Shown: positions 54,339-64,000 of the stretch, piece after piece
Layout: each line of letters starts with the position of its first letter
Position numbering within the stretch: the stretch's first letter is position 1
Source of the DNA: Symsagittifera roscoffensis
Lineage: Eukaryota; Xenacoelomorpha; Acoela; Convolutidae
Length of the DNA stretch: 64,000 nt
Assembly: GCF_963678635.1 (NCBI RefSeq)
Contig: NC_087066.1
Span: 44,503,624-44,567,623, forward strand
Direction: 5' to 3'
Translations under genes and position numbers: made by a program
The notes under the pieces: model-generated
What the model saw: the letters and a program-made list of their open reading frames with translations, nothing else
What the model was told of the DNA's origin: nothing
The model's database searches: none

Positions 54339-54397
54339 CCCATCCGGGACTTAGAGAGGTTTGAATTTTTCAGTAGTTTATCGTAGTAAAGGACGGG

Positions 54398-54867
54398 TGT
54401 TGCAACGCAAATGTAGAGTATAGATGCATATAAAACAGAGTATAGATGCATATAAAACAAGAGTATAAATGCATATAAAATAAGACCAGATGGCCAAGCG
54501 GACTAAGACAAAGTAACGTAACATAACAGCTGACGTAGGTTCGAGTCCCCCACTTGTCCATGTATTAATTAACCATAAAAGGGGTTCATATCCTTTTTTA
54601 ACTGGTTCTAATTCGGTTCAGCCTTGATTAAGGGTGACCGCCAAAAAGAGTAATTTGTCTCAAGAACATAACCGACCGGTTCTTGTGGCTAGCTTGCGCC
54701 AAATGCTCTTAAAAACGAGTTGTACCGAAACAACCGGAAGTTGATTTGGTAATCTTGATTATGCAAACCGTTTACAATTGCTTATTGCTTGTTATTTGTG
54801 GCGTGTTTACCGAAAAATATCCATAATTAAATTTGTTTATACAGTTTTTTCAGAGAATGAGCGCGCA
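54398..54867 (+). repeat. BEL/Pao 5' LTR, unit 2
   Basis: 470 bp, preceded by ACGGG, nearly identical to 49942-50410. Three tandem GAGTATA(G/A)ATGCATATAAAA units at about 54416-54480 supply TATA-like sequence. The tRNA-like segment lies at 54484-54560. Confidence 0.88.
54484..54560 (+). other. tRNA-like segment inside BEL/Pao LTR (unit 2)
   Basis: Same sequence as 50027-50103, with A-box-like TGGCCAAGCGG and B-box GGTTCGAGTCC intact. Confidence 0.5.
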
Positions 54868-55607
54868 TTTTGGCGCACCACAAGGGACCTTTGTTCTGAG
54901 ACAGACGAAGATACGAGGTCTTTTCTTCACGACTTCTTTCTTTTTCGCGACAAGTGACCGACCACGACACGAAGTGGGTCGACACAAGGGACACGATTGT
55001 TGATAGTTCGAGAGTTTCCACGGAAACGTCTGCTGCAGATTGCAGTTTGCCCGACACGAGGATAATCTGCACAAGAGAACCGATTCAGTATTTCAGTTGC
55101 TCGTTACGACATTGCCGAATTGATCGTGATACGACGCTTCTCATAGACAGTTCGTGAGACACAGTTCGGGGACAGCTTTTTTCTGAATTGTGTTGGACGA
55201 CTTTGGCCGAGAGTTCACATAGGCTGTTGAGGCCAAACAGAAAACTCAACAAGAGGTAGAAAGGGCCAAGTTTCTGGTTCAGAAGGAATAGCAAGTGAAT
55301 TTGGCCCGAATCATCGCGCGGCGGACTCTAAAGGTGCAGAGCTGTAAGCCGATAGACGACAGAGCAGACATGTGAAAGAGCAGACAGGTGAAAGAGCAGA
55401 CTGGTGGAAGAGAGGCCTGTTCAGGTGTCCTGATTGTTGACTTTTGAACTTTTGAGCTGTGTTTTTCTCGACACCCGAAGTTTTGGATTTTTTCCCGGTG
55501 TCGCCAATCTCCAATTAAAAACTGTAAGACGTTTCCAAAACTTTTAAAACTCTCCATTCGTGCTTTAAATTTATATATGATGTCATACATGTTGAAACTT
55601 TTCCCGC
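54868..55607 (+). other. BEL/Pao leader, unit 2
   Basis: Primer-binding-like TGGCGCACCACAAGGGAC at 54871-54888, then the same degenerate Gag-start sequence as unit 1. Short direct repeats AGAGCAGACAGGTGAA near 55360-55400 occur once more here than in unit 1. Confidence 0.45.
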
Positions 55608-57535
55608 AAGCTAGCACCCGGTAATTTTTCTCAATACCCAAAGTTTTTGGTCAGTTCCTTTAGATATTCCTTGAGATATCTTACAATCAGTACTTAGACA
55701 ATTTACTTGACATTTTTTCTCGAAGCCAAAATTTTTGGATAAATGTGAATGGAAAATTAATCCGTGAAATCGGAACATAGACAAGAGGTACTGGACTAGT
55801 TTTTTGGATTGTTTTATGACTCAAACACGCTAATCAAAATTTTCCGAAAAATTTTGTGAAGAAAGTAATGAAAAATTGCCAAAAAGTCCTCAAAACGTCT
55901 CCAGAGTTCTGCGAAACTGTACTGTAACACGACACCAACCTTATGTTAAATGATCTGGTAGCAAAATATCAGGCAAATTAAGTTGATTTTTTTCATCCTC
56001 AGGTTTCTTCCGCGTGTGTTGTTGGAACTTAATCAATATGCCTGATCCTCCACCCACCTTTGGTGAAACTGAAAGCCAGTTCGCTTCCCGTCCGATTATT
56101 GACTTCGTTGCGTGACAGTATTGTTAAGTGGTCAGGTACGGTGATATTTAGTGAGTTAACTTGAATTCTTTCATCCTCAGGTTTACTCCGTGTGTGTTGT
56201 TGGAGTTCAACCGACCTACTTAATTTTCCAACCCCATTGGTACTTAAGTGTAACGAAGCCGTCGCATAGGTCCCCTAAGTGCATGGTATTCAGTCTAGGA
56301 GCTAATTCCTTAGATCACGCGCTCCAAAAACTTCCCGCTCCGTCCCAGAAGCGCGTCAAAGATATTTGCTTTACAAATCCAGGTTTAAATTTGAATTTTA
56401 ACGCTAGGGACTCTCAGAAAACAATACACTACTACCTTCATCTCTACTTGTCTCATCGTAACGACCTTGTAATTTGGCACGACGCCATTAATAACTCATT
56501 AGGCACCGGGTAAAAATAACCGCAAGTTGAGTAGTGAGCAAGTTGTCGATTTGTTATTAGGGTATAGGACAAATGTTTGTGCGATCATATACTGTAGACG
56601 AAAAAGATCCGAGGATATTGAGGAAAGTTCTGAATATTCTCGTTCTGAATGTTGTCAGAGACTTTTAAAACTCTCCATTCGTGCTTTAAAATTATATATG
56701 ATGTCATACAAGTTGAAACTTTTCCCGCAAGCTAGCACCCGGTAATTTGTCTTAATAGCCAAAATTTTTGGACAGTTCCTTTAGATATTCCCTGAGATAC
56801 CTTACAATCAATACTTAGACAATTTACTTGACATTTTTCTCGATGCCAAAATTTTTGGATAAATGTAAACGGAAAATTAATCCGTGAAATGGGAACATAG
56901 ACAGGCGGTACTGGACTAGTTTTTTGGTTTGTTTTATGACTCAAACCCGCTGATCAAAATTTTTTGAAAAATTTTGTGAAAAAAGTAAAAAAAAATTGCC
57001 AAAAACTCTCAAAACGTCTCCAGAATTCTACGAAACTGTACTGTAACATGACATCAACCTTATGTTAAGTGGTCTGGTAGCGAAAAATCAGGCAAATTAA
57101 TTTGATTTTTTTCATCCTCAGGTTTCTTCCGCGTGTGTTGTTGGAACTTAATCAATTTGCCTGATCCCCCACCCACCTTTGGTGAAACTGAAAGCCAGTT
57201 TGCTTCCCGTCCGATTATTGACTTCGTTTCGTGACAGTCAACGATCCAGGTTTAAATTTGAGTTTTAACGCTAGGGACTCTCAGAAAACAATACACTACT
57301 ACCTTCATCTCTACTTGTCTCACCGTAACGACCTTGTAATTTGGCACGACGCCATTAATAACTCAATAGGCACCGGGTAACAATAACCGCAAGCTGAGTA
57401 GTGAGCAACTTGTCAATTTGTTATTAAGGTATAGGACAAATGTTTGTGCGATCGTATACTGTAGACGGAACGGATCCGAGGATATTGAGGAAAGTTTAGT
57501 TTCAACAGGTTTTCTCGTTCTGAATGTTGTCAGAG
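55542..57535 (+). repeat. Partial tandem duplication inside the BEL/Pao element
   Basis: Block R occurs at 55542-56119 and 56661-57239. Block S occurs at 56377-56655 and 57246-57535. The order is R, unique 257 bp, S, R, S, consistent with a direct duplication of about 0.87 kb. The first R starts inside the leader. Confidence 0.75.
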
Positions 57536-57789
57536 ACTTTATCTCTAAGCGTAAGGCTAAGGACCAGGTACCAACTGAGAAGTACAAACAGCTTCACCAG
57601 ACACCTTCACTTGAGTTAAATAATCTCCACCTTCTAAGGCATTATAGCACTAATCTTAACGTCCTTAAGACTCGTAAGAAGCGAAACCGCTTACCACTTA
57701 AAACTCGGGAAGCTATAAAAAAAAGGATTCAGGCTGAAGATTTGAGACGTCAAGTTCCCCCATCTTGTAAAATAAAGTTGATATATTAA
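56190..57789 (+). pseudogene. Unrecognised, duplicated ORF remnants within BEL/Pao element
   Basis: Frames at 56190-56513, 56527-56745 and 57418-57789, joined by frameshifts, give a protein with NDLVIWHDAINNSL, YRTNVCAIVYCRR and a basic end (KKRNRLPLKTREAIKKR). This is not BEL/Pao Gag or Pol. The NDLVIWHD...N pattern vaguely recalls SGNH/GDSL-type folds, but I cannot support a function. It may be a captured host or transposon gene lying between leader and gag. Confidence 0.4.
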
Positions 57790-57883
57790 TGTAAATCTAA
57801 GTACGTATCAAAACAGTATCTCATTTTATTAATTGTTTTCTCTTTGGTTAGCATCCGTAAAACATTGTTAACTTGTGAAAAAC

Positions 57884-58925
57884 ATGGACGACAAATTCCA
57901 CAGTAAGGTACGCAAGTTATTTGAAACCCGTCTAAGTTTAGAAAATGAGCTGCTTAAAGGTCACTCATTATTACTTGAGTACATTGAGAACAATAGTCTC
58001 ATTGCGCAAAAATTGATAATGCCGTTCACTAATATAAAATTGCTTTTAAAAAAAAAAAATAGCCGCAAAGATTATCTTCCTGAATGGAAGTTAGCCCAAT
58101 TTTTACGGCAACCCGTTAAACTGGCACGAATGGTTTGGCCAGTTTAAGTCCACCGTTGATTCCGCTGTTCTCAACGATGATACGAAACTGACATACTTAA
58201 AAACACTCGTCACAGGCAAAGCAAAAACCGCAATTGCGGAGTTTAGTTATAGTGGCGTTATGTACAAGGATGCACTGGCCACCTTGAAACGGAAGTTTGG
58301 GCAACCACATGCCATTGTTGGTGCGTATCTTGATAAGCTGAATACTTTTCCTGCACTTAAGATGCACAATTCGGAAAATGTCATTAGTTCTCCTCTGCCA
58401 TATCTGGCCTCGTAGCAGTTTTCAAATCATTGTCTTTCAACGATGATTTAAAGAGTGTTAACCTGTTAAACCAAGTTGTTAGTAAAATTCCGCCTAAACT
58501 GAAGGAAGCTTGGTCAATGCATACTGTTAGGCATAATTGGCAGCGACCAACACTCTTAGACTTTAATAACTGGTTGAAAGAGAAAGCCGAGGGGCATGAA
58601 AGATTACGTGTACTCAAGTCTAAGGCAAAAAACGAGGAAGCAGTTAAACCAAAAACAACCAAAGTTTTTGCAGCCAATAGCCAGATAACTAGTATGGCTC
58701 AGGATAAGTCTGAGTTTCCGCCGTGCGTTTTGTGTAAGGGTAGTCACGCATTGTGGATCTGTGCCGTTTTCAAGGAAAAGAATGCTACTCAGCGAGCAAA
58801 ATACGTAGCTGAACAGAAACGTTGCTTCACTTGCCTCAATGGCAATCATAGTTTCCCGCAATGTTCTAGAGCTAAAAAGTGCCCGAAGCCAGAGTGTGAT
58901 AGCACAAATAATGTCTTGCTCCACG
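57884..58925 (+). pseudogene. gag: BEL/Pao Gag
   Basis: Starts MDDKFHSKVRK. A frameshift near 58110 splits LPEWKLAQF from WHEWFGQFKSTVDS. DUF1759-like text follows (LKTLVTGKAKTAIAEF, ALATLKRKFGQP), then knuckles CVLCKGSHALWIC and KRCFTCLNGNHSFPQC. Another break lies near 58385. These domains package element RNA. Confidence 0.85.
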
Positions 58926-59650
58926 GAGCCGAAAAAATATCTCCTCGGAGGGAAAATTCAAACGTGTCGAATAAGGCTGGAACAAACAAATCCAAGGAGA
59001 ATACAAACACTTCCACGCATGCCGCTATTAGTGATGTACATGACATTGAATCATTTTATGGGTTGTTGCCAATTGCAACACTTGGTGTATCCTCGGATGT
59101 AACCAGTCTACCGACGTTGGTTCTTTGTGATAGTGCATCGACTCACTCCTGGGTGTCCTCGTCACTCGTTAACCGTCTCCGCTTAGTAGGGGAGCCCGTT
59201 AACTTGTCAATTAGTGGTTTCAATTCAACCACCGTTGTTGAGACTCAGAGGGTCAAGTTTACAGTTTCCTCCGAGCCGAATAATAGTGATTTTGTATTTT
59301 CTCTCTGTGCATTTGTTAAAGACAAATTTCCGATTGGTTCCGAACTAATCAATATTGCTAATTTGCAGGATAAAAATCCACAATTAGCACCAATTAAGCC
59401 CACTCAATATACTTGTGAGGACGTTGAAGTTATTATAGGACAAAACTACTACCACGCCGTTAGACCCATTGAGTTCATCTTGGGAGATGATAAAAATTCA
59501 CCGTGTTCCGTTCGCCTACCGATAGGTTGGGTCATAAGTTGTCCGTTGCCGCCGTCCGTTCATTCTACTTCTTCGTAATTCAAGTGTCTTGTTGAAGATT
59601 CTTCTCTGACCGGCCAGATAAAATCCTGGTACGAGTTGGAATCTTATGGT
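58926..59650 (+). pseudogene. pol: BEL/Pao aspartic protease region
   Basis: DUF1758-like retropepsin with LVLCDSASTHSWVSSSLV (active site D-S-A) at about 59119, then IGQNYYHAVRP and LPIGWVISCPLP, typical of the end of Pao proteases. TAA at about 59576 interrupts the frame before a linker (KSWYELESYGA) that normally leads into RT. Confidence 0.8.
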
Positions 59651-61734
59651 GCTTTCAAACAAGTCGAGCTCCACATGTTCGGTGATAGCTCGCAGGACGT
59701 TTTCTGTGCGGTTGGTTTTTTGCGTGCACGACTCTCGAGTTCGCACAAAACTCAAATATCCTTCATCTTTGGTAAAGCTCGCGTTGCGCCCATGAAAGCG
59801 CTATCTATACCGAAGCTAGAGCTTCAAGCTGCTCTGCTCGCCACACGACTGAAAGATGATATGCTGACCGCCCTTACTGTCTCTGTTAATCATGTCTACA
59901 TGTGGACTGATAAAACAACAGTTTTGCAGTGGCTAAACTCCACTGAAAAATTACTTGTATTCATCGCTAACCGTGTCGGCTAAATCCTCGAATCGACCAC
60001 TATTGATGAGTGGCACCATGTTCTGAGCAGCGATAATCCAGCTGATACCGGTACGCGGGGGATTTCTTTGGAAAACCTCAAGGATAACAGCTGGGTTATT
60101 GGCCCGAGCATTCTCAGGACTACTGATTGGCCGTTTATACCCGACGAACGTGTAATCAAAAAAATTCGTTTGAAGGGTCCTTCTTGTGATGTTGATAATT
60201 GCTTGGAGACATCATCTTCCATCGTCACCGATGTCACATCCATCAAACATCCCGAAGACGGGTTCAATTGGGAAAGATTCAGTTTCTTTACGAGATTTAA
60301 ACGAGTAGTCGCTTTTATGTTGAGGAAGCTGCCTTCACAAAAGCATTTTCGTGTTAAGGACTTACGAATCACCGACCCCACTGAACTTGATATTGCAGAA
60401 AGCAAACTGATTCATCTTGCTCAGATGGAATCCTTCCCCCCGTTGGGTTAAAAACTCTGACCGCTGGCAAACCTGTTAAGAATAGTAGTAAAATTGCCAC
60501 ATACTCGCCACTTTTTGGTCCCGCTGGTATCAATCGTTCCACCGGACGGATCGTGCGCTTGGTGAATACCGAGTTTGATACTAAGCCCCAATATTACTCG
60601 ACGCCCGACGTACCCTAGTTCGTTTTTTGGCCCGCAGCCTCCACCACAAGCATTTTCATCAAGGTTTAGATTACATGCGCTCCGTTTTAAATATGAAATA
60701 TACAATATTTGGGTTGCGTCGACTACTTCGGTCTATCGAAAATCAATGTGTAACACGCCGTAAATGCAAAGCAACTACCATCCAGCCTTTTATGTCCGAT
60801 TTACCTGTCGAACGTCTCGGATATAAGCAACCACCCTTTAATCATACGGGTGTGGATTACTTTGGACCGCTTTACGTTCCGGTTTGCAGAAGCACTGAAA
60901 AAAAAAAGAGAATTCTTTTTTACTTGCCTCACCACCAGGTCTTTACACCTTGAGACTGTACCATCTCTGGACACTAGTTCTTGTGTCATGGGCATTGAAC
61001 ATGGGCATTGAATTGCGCGTCGGGGTACACCAAGCACGATCTGGTCGGATAACGGCACGAACTTTGTTGGTGCGGAAAAGGAACTACTTGCCTGCATCAA
61101 GAGCTGGAATGGCATGGCTCCGACCATTTTTGGACACAAAGGTGTTAGTTGGAAATTTAACCCGCCAGGCGCACCCCATCATGGCCGCTCCTGGGAGCGC
61201 CTCGTCCGAAGCGTGAAGCGCGTGCTTTACGATATACTAGGCAGTAGTCGAGTCACCGAAGAGGTGTTAGGAACAACACTCTGCTTAGTTGAGCAGGCTT
61301 TGAATTCGAGGCCAATCACTCCCGTTAGGACTGATTCACGTTAGAAGCGTTAACCCAACCACTTTTTACTTGGACAACATGTCACAAGCTTTTCTTCGCT
61401 TTTACCTGGGTAGCACTTCGATCACAAGAAAAGGTACGTGCGAGCGCAGTCATATGCTAACGCGATTTGGTCTCGTTGGCTTCGCGAATATGATACCTCG
61501 CTGAATAAGCGTGTAAAGTCGCACACTCATTCTGACTTCACTCTTAAAACAGGCGATCTTGTGTGGGTGATTGAGCCCGATAGTCCGCGTGGGTACTACC
61601 TTCTCGCTCGAATCGTCAAGCTAAACTACGGACAGGACGTTTGCGCTCGATCCACCCTTGTTAAGACCGCAACCCGTGAAGTCACTCGTCCGACCGTTAA
61701 GCTCGCTCCGGTTCTTCCTTCTTCAGGGGGGAGG
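59651..61734 (+). pseudogene. pol: BEL/Pao RNase H and integrase, RT absent
   Basis: Directly after the YELESYGA linker comes RNase H sequence (HMFGDSSQDVFCAVGF, PKLELQAALLA, MWTDKTTVLQWLNS), so the several hundred residues of RT expected here are missing. Integrase follows: a zinc region ending CVTRRKCKA, core TGVDYFGP, IWSDNGTNFVGAEKEL and SWERLVRSVKRVLYD, then LKTGDLVWVIEPDSPRG and VKLAPVLPSSGGRML at the purine tract. Stops and frameshifts occur near 59981, 60449, 60617, 60952 and 61342. Confidence 0.88.
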
Positions 61735-61735
61735 A

Positions 61736-62148
61736 TGTTGCAACGTAAATGTAGAGTATAGATGTATATAAAACAAGACTATAATTGCATATAAAATAAG
61801 ACCAGATGGCCAAGCGGACTAAGACAAAGTAATGTAACATAACAGTTGACGTAGGTTCGAGTCCCCCAATTGCCCATGTAATAATCTACTTAAAAAATGG
61901 GGTTATATCCTATTTTAACTGGTTTTTTTGGTTCTAATTCGGTTCAGCCTTGATTAAGGCTGACCGCCAAAAGAGCAGTTTGTCTCAGTTTGTCTCATAA
62001 CGAGTTGTACAAAACAATCGGAGTTGATTTGGTAATCTTGATTATGCAAACCGTTTACAATTGCTTTTTGCTTGTTATGTGTGGTGTGTTTACCGACAAG
62101 TACCATAATTAAATTTGTTTCTACAGTTTTTCAGAGATTGAGCGCACA
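61736..62148 (+). repeat. BEL/Pao 3' LTR
   Basis: 413 bp, shorter than the 5' LTR because of a deletion near 61990-62000 and fewer TATA-rich units. Followed by target duplication ACGGG. It contains a tRNA-like segment at 61800-61876. Confidence 0.88.
61800..61876 (+). other. tRNA-like segment inside BEL/Pao 3' LTR
   Basis: Same A-box-like and B-box sequences as in the 5' LTRs, with a few substitutions elsewhere. The boxes are the conserved part. Confidence 0.48.
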
Positions 62149-62153
62149 ACGGG

Positions 62154-64000
62154 TGAAGTAGTTTCTTTGAGAGTTTTGAGCGGTGACTTCATGAAAAGAA
62201 CAGCGATGTAGTTGTTTGTGTAGATGGGAGAAAAAAAGTTGTTTGTGCTCCAAAAGTAGGTCTTGTTTGATTGCAGGTCGTCTTGGGTGATCGTGTCAAG
62301 ACTTTAGATCGATGCAATGATGTGTCGGATCCGGTAGGCTTAGAGCGAGACTACGTGCAGGATGAAGTTTGACTTTTCCGTGTGAAGTGCCAAGTGAGTA
62401 GAATCGGTATGTGAAATCAACATCGAGTGGGGCATTGGTCTGTTTCAGTGGTTTCTTTTGCTGTTGTGTTGAGTCCATACTTTAAATCCTTTGAGGGTAG
62501 TGACTACGGCAACAAAATCAATTGATTTGCCATTCCAGAGTTTGAATGTAATTAAGTTTTCATCTCCTTTGCTGCTCGTGATTTCGGCTTCAAAAAATCT
62601 TTTACATTGCATTTATATGTCTGCATCTTGTTATTGAAGTCAGTTTGTAGTTACGATTTGTTAATAATTGTTTTCGCAAAAGCGCTTTATATATTTCGGT
62701 TACTATAAACAGTCGCTCACACTACAGCTACTCCCGTCAACAGTGTGGGCCTTAAAGCGTGGGTGTAGCTATAGAGCATGCTCAGGACGTCCCGCTGGTT
62801 GGTGGGGGGCCAGGAGTATACTTTTATCGTCTCTTTTTGTGTTCAACCTTTTATTTCATTTTTATCAGGTTGTTTCTTTTTTGTTTTGGCTGTGTCTTTT
62901 TCTCAAAAATAGAATCATTTGTCTGGGGTTGTCTTTCGACTTTTTTAGCGTTTCATTTGGTTTCAAAAAAAACTTGAAAGTGAGTTTCAAAAGAATAATT
63001 TATCCAGTTTTAAACTGGGTTTAATCCGGTTTGGGTACCGGGGGACTTTTTTTCTTATTCATGCTATTATGTTTGTGGTTTTGTAGCGTTGGTGAGCTGC
63101 AATGGTTAGTTTAAGCTCACTCTTATTTTTTTTTCAAGCCGGGTTAAGAGAAAGTTTGAAAGTTGTGAAAACAAGTTAGAGTTGCTATCATTTAAAATTG
63201 ATACTTGAAATTCATTTATTAAACAATTATTCGTGGGCGAGTTGTGCGAATTGCTGGAAAAATTTTGTGATTTATGGGCGAGTAAAGAGATATTGAAACT
63301 TAAAAAAAACTTCATAAAAAAGGTGAACTTTATTTTAATTTATCTGCATTTTTGTGAATTTACTGCTTTAATTATTGAAATTTTACTGCCAAGTTTTTAA
63401 TACACTGCTTTCGCTAAAGGCTTGTTTTATTTTATATTATCTGCAATTTTGTGAATTTACTGCTTCATTTTTTGAATTTTTACTGCCAAGTTGTGAAAAT
63501 ATTGCTATTGTATCTTTAATTTACTTCCTTTAATAATCTACTGCACTTATTAATTTGAATTTTTCAGAAAAGTTTACAATTTTTCATTTGGTTTTTATAC
63601 TTTTTAGAAGAATGATGGATGAAATCTGTACAAGGAAAGTAAAAAATCTATAAAAAATCGTGATTGTTTGATATATTTGTTATTTGAAACATTTAATGCC
63701 TGCTTACGAAGGCATGTCATCATCAAAAAATCCATTGGGTAAGTTAATTCGGATTGTGTCGGATGATGTGATGAGTTTTGAAAGCATGCGGACGATGATT
63801 TTAGTTTGGAGCAGAGGCTAGAGCAAGCCCATGCTTTGACGATCTTTCGCAATTCGTTATCAAATAAGAATTTGTGACCTGTATTTTGAATTAAAATTTA
63901 CAATTTGTGGTAATGTTCACTGTTATGAATATATTCTATTATGGTGATCTCAATGGGCTGTTTATAATCGTGCGAGACTATTAGTGGGCGGGAGTCGTCA
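62154..64000 (-). mobile_element. Third giant element, inverted and diverged; 3' region running off the right edge
   Basis: On the reverse strand, blocks shared with copy 1 appear in the same order: GGACGTCCTGAGCATGCTCT (62774-62793), CGGTACCCAAACCGGATTAA (about 63020-63039), a (T)GCAGTAAA motif cluster (about 63350-63550) and a splice-acceptor-like TTGTACAG near 63628. Its LTR is at 54338-53948, separated by the BEL/Pao insertion. Divergence from copies 1 and 2 is high, so it is an older or sister family member. Confidence 0.8.
63704..64000 (-). pseudogene. C-terminal end of 601-aa protein gene, third element (partial)
   Basis: The reverse strand aligns at DNA level with the last 95 or so codons of the 601-aa gene (CTGCTCCAAACTAAAA ... 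TTTTTTGATGATGAC, stop region near 63704). Frame differences suggest decay. It continues beyond the window. Confidence 0.45.

Larger units (their letters stand above)
51598..55607 (+). repeat. Tandem duplication, unit 2
   Basis: About 4.0 kb, nearly identical to unit 1 without giant copy 2. It preserves the uninterrupted target (TTTCAGATAAGGTACACC near 53985-54002), so copy 2 inserted after the duplication or only into unit 1. Confidence 0.88.
54398..62148 (+). mobile_element. BEL/Pao LTR retrotransposon, RT-deleted, 7.75 kb
   Basis: 5' LTR 54398-54867 and 3' LTR 61736-62148 in direct orientation, TG...CA, with 5-bp target duplication ACGGG (54393-54397, 62149-62153). A primer-binding-like TGGCGC at 54871 and purine tract AGGGGGGAGGA at 61725-61735 flank the internal region. 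The coding remnants are BEL/Pao type: DUF1759-like Gag, CCHC/CCCH knuckles, DUF1758-like protease, RNase H and integrase. The RT is missing and there are many stops. It is inserted in the 3' noncoding part of the inverted third giant element. Confidence 0.9.

Noticed and set aside
62668..63024. 118-codon plus-strand frame right of the BEL/Pao element
   Set aside because: It lies on the strand opposite the third giant element's noncoding 3' region and covers blocks that are noncoding in copies 1 and 2.

Overview
The window is AT-rich nuclear DNA from an invertebrate animal. I cannot place the phylum. Host genes have short GT-AG introns, there are no bacterial features, and most of the sequence is nested LTR retroelements.

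Layout. (1) 395-22526, minus strand: a host gene encoding a glutathione S-transferase-like protein with a long N-terminal extension. Its exons are phase-consistent and continue off the left edge. One intron is split by giant element copy 1 (858-19777; 18.9 kb; TSD TAAT; 408-bp LTRs that look identical). Copy 1 carries a 77-aa leader ORF, two overlapping unknown ORFs, a gag-pro-RT-RNaseH-integrase frame of 2366 codons cut by one TAG, a small two-helix membrane protein, an ATG-less Pro/Ser/Thr-rich frame, an 872-aa envelope-like glycoprotein and a 601-aa orphan protein. Consecutive genes often overlap (26 nt, 13 nt, and ATGA). (2) 22.5-27.9 kb: intergenic DNA with several degenerate copies of an unclassified repeat. 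(3) 27935-31588, plus strand: a complete six-exon aromatic-amino-acid-decarboxylase-type gene with Phe in place of the catalytic-loop Tyr. (4) 31849-49533: giant element copy 2 (17.7 kb; TSD ATAA), same family, degenerate and internally deleted. It sits inside the LTR of a third, diverged, inverted family member. (5) 51598-55607: a tandem duplicate of the decarboxylase 3' half plus that inverted LTR and a BEL/Pao LTR. This duplicate preserves the empty target site of copy 2. (6) 54398-62148: a BEL/Pao element (TSD ACGGG) without a reverse transcriptase, inserted in the 3' region of the inverted third giant element. (7) 62154-64000: that third element continues on the minus strand past the right edge.

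Inferred order of events: the inverted giant element landed near the decarboxylase gene; the BEL/Pao element inserted into it; a segment of about 4 kb was duplicated in tandem; giant copy 2 then inserted into the left duplicate. Copy 1 inserted independently and most recently. In the giant element, Gag-Pol supplies capsid, protease, RT/RNase H and integrase. The downstream genes (membrane peptide, PST-rich protein, glycoprotein, 601-aa protein) look like an envelope/accessory module expressed from overlapping frames. That module, with the accessory genes at the 5' end, is the best candidate here for an undescribed system.
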